Assembly: GCA_947471365.1 (NCBI GenBank)
Contig: CANIWQ010000016.1
Coordinates: forward strand, 1-36,151
From: Gemmatimonadota bacterium
Lineage (GTDB): Bacteria > Gemmatimonadota > Gemmatimonadetes > Gemmatimonadales > Gemmatimonadaceae
Direction of reading: 5' to 3'
Length of the DNA: 36,151 nucleotides
The translations under genes and the position numbers were made by a program. The notes under the pieces are model-generated. The model did not search any database. It saw nothing but the letters and a program-made list of their open reading frames with translations, and had not been told where the DNA came from. Shown in pieces: positions 1 to 7,336 of this stretch (its first letter is position 1; each line of letters starts with the position of its first letter).

Positions 1-53
1 AAATCTTCGCGTCCGGCGTGCACGGCGAGCGTATCGATATCTTGATATTTCAT
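1..53 (-). CDS. PLP-dependent Cys/Met metabolism enzyme, 5' end only (partial)
   Basis: Only the first 17 codons lie in the window, reading leftwards from an ATG at 53-51: MKYQDIDTLAVHAGRED. The stretch D-T-L-A-V-H-A-G-R-E is the typical N-terminus of the Cys/Met metabolism PLP family (cystathionine gamma-synthase, cystathionine gamma-lyase, methionine gamma-lyase, O-acetylhomoserine sulfhydrylase). These cytosolic enzymes carry out trans-sulfuration or sulfhydrylation. An AGGA about five bases upstream supports the start. The gene is divergent from the Lrp/AsnC regulator beginning at 136, with about 80 bp of shared control region, so control by that regulator is an inference from layout. Which member of the family it is cannot be told from 17 residues. 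Confidence 0.7.
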   Translation of the reverse strand, partial: MKYQDIDTLAVHAGRED

Positions 54-72
54 CGAATCCTGTCCGGTTAGG

Positions 73-102
73 TTGCTATATACAGTATCTCCTTCGTATA
101 GT
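73..102 (+). promoter_or_regulatory. Putative sigma70 promoter of the Lrp/AsnC regulator
   Basis: TTGCTA (73-78) is followed after 18 bases by TATAGT (97-102), which is one mismatch from TATAAT. Initiation would fall near 108-110, about 27 bases before the chosen start codon at 136. The region also lies upstream of the divergent PLP-enzyme gene, so it is a natural place for autoregulation. This is a visual match only. Confidence 0.4.
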
Positions 103-135
103 TGTTCTGTCAAACGAATGTTTTTCGGAGCAGAC

Positions 136-603
136 ATGGCAATCGACACCCTCGACCGAATCGATCGCGAGATACTCGCCGCCCTAGCGAATAATGCTCG
201 GCTCTCCAACAAAGAGCTCGCCGCGCAGGTGGGGTTGGCCCCCTCCAGCTGCCACGAACGGGTGAAACGCCTGCTCCAGTCGGGAGTGCTGCGCGGCTTT
301 CACGCCGACATCGACCCCGCCGCGCTCGGCGTGAACCTGCAGGCCATGATCTCGGTGCGGATGCGCACGCACTCGCGAGAGAACTACGATCACTTCCGCG
401 CGTATGTACTCGCGCTGCCGGAAGTGGCGGCCGTGTATCACACCTCAGGCGAGAATGATTTTCTCGTGCATGTGCTGGTGCGCGACGCCGAGCATTTGAA
501 AAACTTCGCGATTGACGCGATCATCACGCGGCCCGAGGTCGGGCACATTGAGACCGGGTTGATCTTTGAGCACGTGAGGGCGTGGAAAGGGTCCTACACC
601 TGA
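136..603 (+). CDS. Lrp/AsnC family transcriptional regulator
   Basis: A protein of 155 residues, the usual Lrp/AsnC length. The N-terminus (LDRIDREILAALANNARLSN..ELAAQVGLAPSSCHERVKRLL) is the family's winged helix-turn-helix with the recognition-helix pattern S-x-S-x-x-R-V. The C-terminal half (about residues 60-150) fits the RAM ligand-binding and oligomerisation domain, including the G-x-x-D-F/Y-L core seen here as GENDFLVHVLV. The ATG at 136 is preferred to the open frame beginning at 73 because GGAG at 127-130 is correctly spaced and the family starts close to the LDxxDxxIL motif. These proteins sense amino acids and often control the adjacent gene; here that is a divergent Cys/Met-metabolism enzyme. 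The effector is unknown. Confidence 0.93.
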   Translation: MAIDTLDRIDREILAALANNARLSNKELAAQVGLAPSSCHERVKRLLQSGVLRGFHADIDPAALGVNLQAMISVRMRTHSRENYDHFRAYVLALPEVAAVYHTSGENDFLVHVLVRDAEHLKNFAIDAIITRPEVGHIETGLIFEHVRAWKGSYT

Positions 604-629
604 GGCGTGCGCTGTCGTCAGTCGGATGC

Positions 630-720
630 GGTTATCGGTTATCCGTTAACGGTTATCGGTTATCGGTTATCGGTTATCGGTTATCGGTTATCGGTTATCG
701 GTTATCGGTTATCGGATAAC
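630..720. repeat. Heptanucleotide tandem repeat, unit GGTTATC, about 13 units
   Basis: The unit GGTTATC occurs at 630-636 and 637-643, then as a degenerate CGTTAAC (644-650), then as nine perfect copies in a row (651-713). It closes with GGATAAC (714-720). The outermost units make an inverted pair, CGGTTATCCG near the left end and CGGATAACCG at the right. The array sits between the convergent 3' ends of the Lrp-type gene and the AhpD-like gene and does not appear to be translated. A seven-base period is not a multiple of three. It could act as a mutational hotspot, a protein-binding array or a terminator-like spacer; nothing here decides. Confidence 0.95.
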
Positions 721-740
721 CGCCTACGAACCTACAGCCT

Positions 741-1307
741 TTATCTCCCCACCCCCAATGCATCCGCCATCCGATTGATGTAGTTGAACCACGACGCAAT
801 CATCGTGATCTGCAGGATGCCGGTATCATCAAAGCCGTGCGCGCGCAAACCATCCAGCGTCGCTGGCGACACCCGCGTGGCGTCGACGGTGATCTCCACC
901 GCGTACGCGAGCATCGCGCGCTCCTTCTCGCTCATGGGCGCCGTCTGCCATTCGCCGCGCAGTAGCGCGTCGGGAAGCGTGTCGTCCTGTACCACCATAC
1001 GCAGAAACTCTGCGTGCGAGTCCATTCAATACCGGCAGTTGTTCGTGACGGAGACTACCGTCGCAATCATCTCATGATGCCGGCGTTCGAGTGGGAGGTC
1101 GGGCGCCATGGCGGCGCCGAATGTTGAGAAGGCGTGCTGCAACGCGGCCGGAATCAGGCTGTGCGACGCCAGAATCTTTTCTTCCGCGGGCACGCTGGGC
1201 TGCGTCCCCTGCCCATACTCCTTGGGGTAGAGCTTGGCCTGGGCCAGAAAGGCATCGCGCAACGGGCCGGGAGTCGCCATTGGGTCGAACGTCTTGATCC
1301 AAGTCAT
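741..1307 (-). CDS. AhpD-like peroxidase-related protein, probable selenoprotein (in-frame TGA = Sec94)
   Basis: Read through one TGA (1028-1026), this frame gives 188 residues matching the uncharacterised peroxidase-related branch of the AhpD/carboxymuconolactone decarboxylase family over its whole length. The N-terminal part runs MTWIKTFDP... to [10 protein letters not shown]. The part after the TGA runs [10 protein letters not shown]... to [16 protein letters not shown], the usual family end. In relatives the redox motif reads roughly N-x-C-x-Y-C-x-x-x-H; here it is N90-C91-R-Y-[TGA94]-M-D-S-H98, so the TGA replaces exactly the second Cys. A perfect 7-bp hairpin with a GUU loop follows at SECIS distance (separate entry). 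Both halves are in the same frame with no missing residues, which argues against decay. The expected role is thiol/selenol peroxide or disulfide chemistry in the cytosol. The start at 1307 fits family length, though its ribosome site is weak. Ordinary gene calling would split this into two ORFs (1352-1026 and 1025-741). Confidence 0.85.
999..1015 (-). promoter_or_regulatory. Candidate bacterial SECIS hairpin
   Basis: On the minus-strand mRNA the bases ACGCAGA (1015-1009), GUU (1008-1006) and UCUGCGU (1005-999) form a perfect 7-bp stem with a three-base loop. The loop begins with G followed by U. That G is the 18th base after the UGA at 1028-1026. Known bacterial SECIS elements lie inside the coding region just after the UGA, with a short stem and a G (often GU) at the start of the apical loop, at about this distance, as in E. 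coli fdhF. The extra bulged U of the E. coli element is not seen. This is recognition by eye, not folding. Confidence 0.7.
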
Positions 1308-1406
1308 AACCCCAACGGTACCGCCGCGACGGCGGCATCGCCAGCGAACCACTGCCCCGCGCCGTATTTTTTCGACATCCTCTTCATTAGATAGCCGGAG
1401 CTCGCC

Positions 1407-4289
1407 GTGTCTCTCGTTCTCGCCGCCTTTCTGCTGCAGGCCGCCAGTGCTGACTCCTCCGCACTGCGCGCCGTTCGCACCCCCACCTACGCGCCCGACG
1501 GACGGGTAGCGGTGAGTAGCGATGGCGGACTGTTTTTGCGCCGCACATCAGGTGCGTGGACGCGTCTCTCCACGAGCAGCGCCTGGGACCGTGACCCCGC
1601 CTTCACGCGCGACGGATCGGCGATCGTCTTTTCGTCTGATCGCTCGGGCAACTGGGATCTCTGGCGACTGCGCGTCACGGCCGACGGCGGCGCCGGAGAA
1701 CCCGAACGTGTGACCACCTCCGCTGCCGACGAAAGCGCGCCCACGACCGCGCCCGATGGCAGCATTGCATTTGTGCGGGGGCGTGGCGCATCGGCCCGCA
1801 TCTGGATTCGCACCACCGATGGCAACGAACGCCGACTCGATGATCGTGAGAACACGCAAACCGCGCCGCGCTTTTCTCCCGATGGTCAGCGTGTGGCGTA
1901 TATCGTGACGAGCGAGAATGTGCGCCGCGTGATCGTGCGCGGCGTGCAGAACGGACGCGAGACCACCGTCAACGCTGATCGGGCCGCCGAGCGACTTGCG
2001 TGGTCGCCGACGGGTGATCGCGTGGCGTTCTCGACGCGCGCCGGTGTGTTTGTGTCGCCCGCCGACGGACGCTACACGAACATTGCCTCTACGCATCACG
2101 GCGACATCGCCTGGTCGCCCGACGGCGCGACGGTCGCCATTGCCGAATACGACGAACCCTCCGTTGGCTATAACGGCGACCCAGACCGACTCGGTGAGCG
2201 CGTGGCCGCTGAGCGATTTGGCGCCACCGACAAACTGTTCTTCGTCGCCGCACCCGTAGCGCCCGACGCGAATCTCGCGGAACAACGCGTGACGGCCGCC
2301 GATGATCGCGCTACGCGAAACGCTGCGGCCTATGATCGCGTGTGGGAGCGTTCCACCAAGTTGTACTTCAGCGCAGCGGATGCAACAACGCGCCGCGCGC
2401 CGTGGGATGCGGTTCGCACCAAGCATCGCGGGGAAGCTCTTGCCGCGCGAAACGACGATGAACTTCAGCGCGCCATCTGGGCGATGCTCCGCGAGCGGCC
2501 GCCGCTCAAGGCCACCGCCACCGGCCGCGCTGCCGTGAGCAGTGCGCACCCCGTGGCCACCGAAGCGGGACTCGAGATGTTCCGTGCCGGCGGCAACGCC
2601 GTTGATGCGGCTGTCGCCGTGAGTTTTGCATTGGGCGTGGTAGAACCCGATGCCAGCGGCGTCGGCGGCTACGGTGAAATGGTAGTGACACTCAAGGGGA
2701 TGGAACGACCGACGCTCATTGAGTTCATGAGCCGTGTGCCCGAGGCTGCGTCGCTCGCCAATACATCGTTGCTGCAGAACGGGCGTTATCCGAGTGATGG
2801 CCCGGCATTGGTGAATGTGCCGGGGACGGTGGCCGGGATGTATCTCGCATGGAAGAGCTACGGCAGCCACAAGCTCGAGTGGAAAGATCTCATTGCGCCT
2901 GCCCTACGCGCCGCGCGCAATGGCTACGCGGTGAGCGAAGGACTCGCCACTACGCTGGCCACCGAGCGTGAGCACTACGCCAAGTATGAGGGAAGCCGCG
3001 CACTGTTCTTCAAGGACGGCCACCCGCTCGTGGCTGGTGACACCGTGCGCAACAGCGGACTCGCGTGGGTGCTCGAACAAATCGCTGCCAACGGCGCTGA
3101 CGGATTTTACAAAGGCGCCGTGGCGGACAAATGGGTGACCGACCTTCGCGCGCACGGCAACGTGATGACCGGCAACGATCTCTCGCGCTACTACGCGGTG
3201 GAACGCGCGCCCGTGGCGGGACAGTATCGCGGCTACACTCTCTGGTCGAGCACCCCGCCCGTGAGTGGTGGCGCCGAACTCGCGGCGCGCATGAACTTGA
3301 TGGAACAGTTCGCCACGCCCAAGCCGTATCCCGATGACGCGGCGACACTCAACGCCGCGCTCACCGCGTGGTACTTGGTGCCGAGCTCGCGCAATAAGAT
3401 TGCGGACCCCGGAATGTGGCCCGTAGATGTGGCGAGCATTATCAATCGCGACACGGCGGTGGCGCGCTGGAAGTGTTACGACGCCGACCGTGCGATTCGC
3501 CCGTCGGATTTCCGCGGCGATACGCTCGCTTGCTTAGTACGCAACACGAAGACGGACAGCGCGAAGTCCGCACCTGATCGCAATGATGCACCGGATGCTG
3601 CGCTCGCTGAATGCGCCGCGCCCGATCACGCGCGCGAAATCAGCGCGTGCCATTCTGCGGGCACCACAGCATTCACCGTGGCAGACAACGACGGCAATGT
3701 CGTGGCCGTCACGCAAACGCTCGGCACCTGGGGCGGCAATTTTTACGTCACGCCGGGACTTGGCTTTCTCTCAAACGATAAACTCACGAGCTACGGCACC
3801 GACTCCACGCAATACGGACATCGCCTGCCATTCGCGCGACACGGCAGCACACTCGCACCGACCATCGTATTCAAGGGAAAGAGGCCTGTGTTCGCTGTAG
3901 GTGCGGCGGGCAACTCGTGGATTACGTCGGCGGTGTTTCAGGCGTTGCTGGGTGCGCTCGACTATGGCTACGACGCGCAACGTGCGCTCGAGCTTCCGCG
4001 CTTTCTCCCCGGAGGGGCGGGCGGAGGAGCGGGAGGTGGGGGGCGCGCGGGCGGAGCAGGTGGTCGTGCCGCGTCAGCGGCCACCGACGCGCGCTTTAAC
4101 ATTCAAATTGAAGACGGCTTCTCGCCCGACGTCATCAAACGTCTCCGCGAACTCGGTTACGACTTTACCGTGGTGTCGCTGCGTGGTGAACTGCGCGAGG
4201 GCTACGGCGCGGCCATCACGATTGACGGCAAGAGAGTGACGGCCGGTGCGGACCCGCGGCGCGCGGGCGCCGCGGGTGCCGTGCCGTGA
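1407..4289 (+). CDS. Gamma-glutamyltransferase fused to an N-terminal WD40-like beta-propeller
   Basis: A 960-residue exported protein. It starts at GTG 1407 with GGAG at 1397-1400. Residues 1-15 (MSLVLAAFLLQAASA) look like a short signal peptide with no basic n-region. Residues about 25-270 contain repeats of the PD40/TolB kind (APDGRVAV, TRDGSAIVFSSDRSGNWDLW, SPDGQRVAYI, SPTGDRVAFS, SPDGATVAIA). From about residue 370 the sequence is gamma-glutamyltransferase: SSAHPVATEAGLEMFRAGGNA, VEPDASGVGGYGEM, and the self-cleavage/nucleophile site at GTTAFTVADNDGN, where Thr753 is the likely catalytic N-terminal Thr of the small subunit. GGTs cleave or transfer gamma-glutamyl groups (glutathione and related peptides) in the periplasm. 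A Gly/Ala-rich insert (coded around 4011-4075) interrupts the small subunit. The propeller fusion is unusual. Confidence 0.88.
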   Translation: MSLVLAAFLLQAASADSSALRAVRTPTYAPDGRVAVSSDGGLFLRRTSGAWTRLSTSSAWDRDPAFTRDGSAIVFSSDRSGNWDLWRLRVTADGGAGEPERVTTSAADESAPTTAPDGSIAFVRGRGASARIWIRTTDGNERRLDDRENTQTAPRFSPDGQRVAYIVTSENVRRVIVRGVQNGRETTVNADRAAERLAWSPTGDRVAFSTRAGVFVSPADGRYTNIASTHHGDIAWSPDGATVAIAEYDEPSVGYNGDPDRLGERVAAERFGATDKLFFVAAPVAPDANLAEQRVTAADDRATRNAAAYDRVWERSTKLYFSAADATTRRAPWDAVRTKHRGEALAARNDDELQRAIWAMLRERPPLKATATGRAAVSSAHPVATEAGLEMFRAGGNAVDAAVAVSFALGVVEPDASGVGGYGEMVVTLKGMERPTLIEFMSRVPEAASLANTSLLQNGRYPSDGPALVNVPGTVAGMYLAWKSYGSHKLEWKDLIAPALRAARNGYAVSEGLATTLATEREHYAKYEGSRALFFKDGHPLVAGDTVRNSGLAWVLEQIAANGADGFYKGAVADKWVTDLRAHGNVMTGNDLSRYYAVERAPVAGQYRGYTLWSSTPPVSGGAELAARMNLMEQFATPKPYPDDAATLNAALTAWYLVPSSRNKIADPGMWPVDVASIINRDTAVARWKCYDADRAIRPSDFRGDTLACLVRNTKTDSAKSAPDRNDAPDAALAECAAPDHAREISACHSAGTTAFTVADNDGNVVAVTQTLGTWGGNFYVTPGLGFLSNDKLTSYGTDSTQYGHRLPFARHGSTLAPTIVFKGKRPVFAVGAAGNSWITSAVFQALLGALDYGYDAQRALELPRFLPGGAGGGAGGGGRAGGAGGRAASAATDARFNIQIEDGFSPDVIKRLRELGYDFTVVSLRGELREGYGAAITIDGKRVTAGADPRRAGAAGAVP

Positions 4290-4290
4290 A

Positions 4291-4800
4291 CTAGATAGCG
4301 GGCGAGGGCATACCGATCGCGCCCCACTCTTCCTTGGCCGGGCCATACACGCCGGGCACCGCGAGTCCGGCCTGACGCATCAGGACCGTCATCTGTCCGC
4401 GATGGTGGTTCTGGTGCATCACGAGCACTTGGAGCGTGAGGCGACGCGGCCACTGCTGACCGTACATGCTGTCCATCTCGCCGAGCGTCGCGTCGGTCCA
4501 GTTGGCCTGCAGTTCTTTCACGAGTGAGGCCGACGCGGCGGCGTAGCCGTCGGCGATCGTCTTGGCACTCGACGGCACCGGTGCGTGCGCATCCACGCCA
4601 GCCACCGTGAGGCCAGTGTTGTGCATCATCTCGGGCAACGTCTGCGCGATGTGCCAGGCCATACGGCCGAGTGTGCGGTGATCGTTCGACACGCTCTGGC
4701 TGAGCGATGCGTCGGTGAGGGCATTGAGAATCTTCTGTGTTGAAGCCGATTCGTGCACCCACACTTCGAGAAAGCTCTGAATAGTCGGGAACATCGTCAC
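4291..4800 (-). CDS. DinB-family protein
   Basis: A 169-residue four-helix-bundle-type protein of the DinB/YfiT superfamily. The expected metal triad is present: His50 in MAWHIAQTL, then His129 and His133 in HQNHHRGQMTVLMRQAG, a family hallmark. Some members are thiol-dependent S-transferases (bacillithiol or mycothiol) and others are uncharacterised; no substrate can be assigned here. It converges on the GGT fusion, leaving a single base between the two stop codons, so the two messages must overlap at their 3' ends. It starts at ATG 4800; a second in-frame ATG two codons later is an alternative. Confidence 0.8.
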   Translation of the reverse strand: MTMFPTIQSFLEVWVHESASTQKILNALTDASLSQSVSNDHRTLGRMAWHIAQTLPEMMHNTGLTVAGVDAHAPVPSSAKTIADGYAAASASLVKELQANWTDATLGEMDSMYGQQWPRRLTLQVLVMHQNHHRGQMTVLMRQAGLAVPGVYGPAKEEWGAIGMPSPAI

Positions 4801-5010
4801 TCCGGCGCTGGTGTTGTTTGGGGGGCAGAGAACCGCCTAAATCGGACAAACGACGTACGGAGCTGGCCCGTTCCCAGAGCCCTCGGCCCGCAGGACGTTG
4901 GGCTCGACCGCTCGCTAGCCGCTGTCGCCGGGCGCATATTCTAGTATGACGTGTTCAACACCAAACGCGCCAATGCGTAGCTTCGACGTACCCACTGGAG
5001 ATTCCCAACG

Positions 5011-6675
5011 ATGTTTCGACCGAACTGGTTGCGCGGCGCCGCCGCCACCGTTGCCCTGATCCTCGCCCCCATCGCGCTGCACGCTCAAGGCCGTGGCGGC
5101 GGTGGTGTGAACTGGGCCGATTCCATCAAATACAAGTACGCCCAAACGCCGCAGCTCGAGAAGTACAAAGAAGATGTGGCCAAGGCCATCGACGGCAAGG
5201 CCAAGATGATCCAGGTCATGGTGGACCAGATCTTCAGCTACGGCGAACTCGGCATGCAGGAGTTCGAGACCTCCAAGTATCTCACGGGGATTCTCGAAGA
5301 AAACGGCTTCAAGGTTGAACGTGGCGTGGGCGGAATGCCGACCGCGTTTCTTGCCCGTTGGAGCAATGGCACCGGTAAGCCCGTCATCTCCCTCGGTTCC
5401 GACATTGACGACATTCCGCAGGCGAGCAATCGGCCGGCGGTCGGGTATCACGAAGCCATCGTCGCTGGCGCGCCAGGACACGGCGAAGGACACAACTCCG
5501 GAATGCCGCTGAACGTGGCCGCCGCGCTCGCCGTGAAAGAAATCATGATTCGCGAGAAGATCTCTGGCACGCTCGAACTCTGGCCAGGCGTTGCCGAAGA
5601 ACAAATGGCGGGCAAGGCCTTCCTCGTGCGCGCGGGCGTCTTCAAGAATGCGGATGTCGTGCTCTTCTGCCACGTCGGCAACGACATGGGTGTGAGCTGG
5701 GGGCAGAGCGGAAGCACTGCGCTTATCTCTGCGCTCTTCAAGTTCAAGGGTTCGAGCGCGCACGCTGCCGGTGCACCGTGGCGCGGCAAGAGCGCACTCG
5801 ACGCCGTGATGCTCATGGGCCAGTCGTGGGAGTTCCACCGCGAGCACATGGAACTACAGCAGCGCTCGCACTATGTGATTCCAGACGGCGGCGATCAGCC
5901 GAACGTGGTGCCAAGCACGGCGAGCATCTGGTTCTACTTCCGTAACAATGATTACGAGAAGACCACCGCGATGTTCGAGGATGCCAAGAAGATGGCGCAG
6001 GGCGCCACGCTCATGACCGGCACGCAGCTCGACACCGTGATGATGATCGGCTCCGGCTGGAGCGGTCACTTCAGCCGTCCGGTGGCCGAAGCGATGTACG
6101 CCAACATCAAGCGCGTGGGCATGCCCAAGTGGGATGAGAACGATCAGGCGCTCGCCAAGGGGTTGCAGCGTGAACTCGGCCAGCGCGAGAGCGGACTGCT
6201 GCTCGAGGGCGGCCGACTCGGCGGCCCTGTGCGCGACGATCAGCGCACCGGCGGCGGCTCGGATGACATTGGCGACGTGGCGTGGAACGTCCCGACCATC
6301 ACGCTCAACTATCCGTCGAACATTCCTGGTACGCCTGGCCACAACTGGGCCAACGCTATTGCGATGGCCACGCCGATCGCCCACAAGGGTGTAGTCGCGG
6401 GCGCCAAGGTGCAGGCGATGACGATTCTCGACCTATTGCTCACGCCGCAGGCGATTGCCGACGCCAAGGACTACTTCACAAACGTTCAGACCAAGACGGT
6501 GCAGTACAAGCCGTTCTTCGCGGCCACCGATCAGCCGCCCATCTGGCTGAACAAAGAAATCATGGCTAAGTACCGGCCGGAGATGATGAAGTTCTACTAC
6601 GATTCCAAGAAGTTCCCGACGTATCTCGACCAGCTCGGCATCAAGTACCCGATCGTGAAAAAGGTACTGCAGTAG
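5011..6675 (+). CDS. Secreted M20-family amidohydrolase (AbgB-like), copy 1
   Basis: A 554-residue hydrolase. Residues 1-25 are a signal peptide (basic MFRPNWLR, hydrophobic core, ending LHAQ), so the enzyme is periplasmic or outer-membrane associated. The catalytic domain has the M20D/AbgB layout: GELGMQEFETSKYL, LGSDIDDIPQ, a metal-site loop G156-H-G-E-G-H-N162, the catalytic pair in GVAEEQ (Glu196/Glu197), and a C-terminal GTPGHN. In most M20D enzymes the loop reads GHxCGH with a Cys metal ligand; here Glu159 takes that place. The family hydrolyses N-acyl amino acids or dipeptides (p-aminobenzoyl-glutamate in AbgB); the substrate here is unknown. GGAG at 4997-5000 precedes the ATG. It has a close paralogue at 9624-11216. 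Confidence 0.88.
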   Translation: MFRPNWLRGAAATVALILAPIALHAQGRGGGGVNWADSIKYKYAQTPQLEKYKEDVAKAIDGKAKMIQVMVDQIFSYGELGMQEFETSKYLTGILEENGFKVERGVGGMPTAFLARWSNGTGKPVISLGSDIDDIPQASNRPAVGYHEAIVAGAPGHGEGHNSGMPLNVAAALAVKEIMIREKISGTLELWPGVAEEQMAGKAFLVRAGVFKNADVVLFCHVGNDMGVSWGQSGSTALISALFKFKGSSAHAAGAPWRGKSALDAVMLMGQSWEFHREHMELQQRSHYVIPDGGDQPNVVPSTASIWFYFRNNDYEKTTAMFEDAKKMAQGATLMTGTQLDTVMMIGSGWSGHFSRPVAEAMYANIKRVGMPKWDENDQALAKGLQRELGQRESGLLLEGGRLGGPVRDDQRTGGGSDDIGDVAWNVPTITLNYPSNIPGTPGHNWANAIAMATPIAHKGVVAGAKVQAMTILDLLLTPQAIADAKDYFTNVQTKTVQYKPFFAATDQPPIWLNKEIMAKYRPEMMKFYYDSKKFPTYLDQLGIKYPIVKKVLQ

Positions 6676-6694
6676 TCCGAAGCGCTCGATGCAC

Positions 6695-6727
6695 AAAGGG
6701 GACGCCGCGCATTGCGGCGTCCCCTTT
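6695..6727 (+). terminator. Intrinsic terminator-like hairpin after M20 copy 1
   Basis: A perfect 14-bp stem, AAAGGGGACGCCGC (6695-6708) with GCGGCGTCCCCTTT (6714-6727), closes a five-base loop GCATT, 19 bases after the stop codon. The T-tract is short (TTT, then GTATGTT), so termination may be partial. It separates the hydrolase from the secreted hypothetical protein at 6783. Confidence 0.7.
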
Positions 6728-6782
6728 GTATGTTAAGTTGGATAGAGAGTGGTACCTGACTCGTTGACCGAGGTGATGAACC

Positions 6783-7328
6783 ATGCTCATTCGATTTGCC
6801 GCACTATTGGGAGCGTTCGCGTTGGCTGGAACGGTTCGCGTGGCTTCTGCGCAGGCGCCCACTCCGACTTTCCCGTGCCACGATAAAACCTGCGCGCTGG
6901 CGTTCGACTGGGGCACCGGCAAAACCTCCGGCGACTATGGGGCCGATCGCAAGTACGGCTCCGCCGAAGATTTCGAAGCGGCCATACGCTCCGGTCTCAA
7001 GGCTCACGGATACCGCACGCAGGATTCGCCGCAGGGTTCCGAAATCATGATCACCTTCCGGCCGCGAATGCGTCCGCGGTCGCTGTGCGACGCCATGCCC
7101 GGAACAAACTCCGATATGACGTGCACCGCCATGTCGGATTTGCAGGTGACCTTCTTGTCGAACGATCCCGCAGTCAAGGCACCCTCGTCACTCCGCATCA
7201 GCAATCGCTGCGGGAGTGGCGACATGTACCTCACGATGCGGCAGTTTGGTCAGTTCGCGGCGGATATGATCTACTTCAGCAACGAAGGCTCGGCGAAGAA
7301 AGAAACCAAGCCCACGATGCCCTGCTAA
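6783..7328 (+). CDS. Secreted protein of unknown function
   Basis: A 181-residue protein with a clear signal peptide (MLIRFAALLGAFALAGTVRVASAQ, cleavage after about residue 24). The start is well supported by AGGTGAT at 6771-6777 just before the ATG. The mature part has about six Cys (FPCHDKTCAL, RSLCDAM, DMTCTAM, SNRCGSG, TMPC), suggesting disulfides in the periplasm or outside the cell. I recognise no family. The region GSAEDFEAAIRSGLKAHGYRTQDSPQGSEIMITFRPRM has the alternating pattern of a small alpha/beta domain seen in some lipoprotein-like hypotheticals, but I assign no function. It converges on the TonB receptor gene. Confidence 0.75.
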   Translation: MLIRFAALLGAFALAGTVRVASAQAPTPTFPCHDKTCALAFDWGTGKTSGDYGADRKYGSAEDFEAAIRSGLKAHGYRTQDSPQGSEIMITFRPRMRPRSLCDAMPGTNSDMTCTAMSDLQVTFLSNDPAVKAPSSLRISNRCGSGDMYLTMRQFGQFAADMIYFSNEGSAKKETKPTMPC

Positions 7329-7336
7329 TCGCGGGT

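Noticed and set aside
630-720. CRISPR array
   Set aside because: The unit is seven bases and repeats without spacers; there are no cas genes.
1026-1352. Explanation of the AhpD-like gene as a pseudogene or two separate short genes
   Set aside because: Both halves keep full family conservation, are in one frame without indels, and the TGA falls exactly at the redox Cys with a hairpin after it. A random stop would not be expected there. Sequencing error remains possible and is listed as a refutation.
1548-2870. Long minus-strand open frame (440 codons)
   Set aside because: Antisense shadow of the propeller-GGT gene; biased composition and no recognisable motif.
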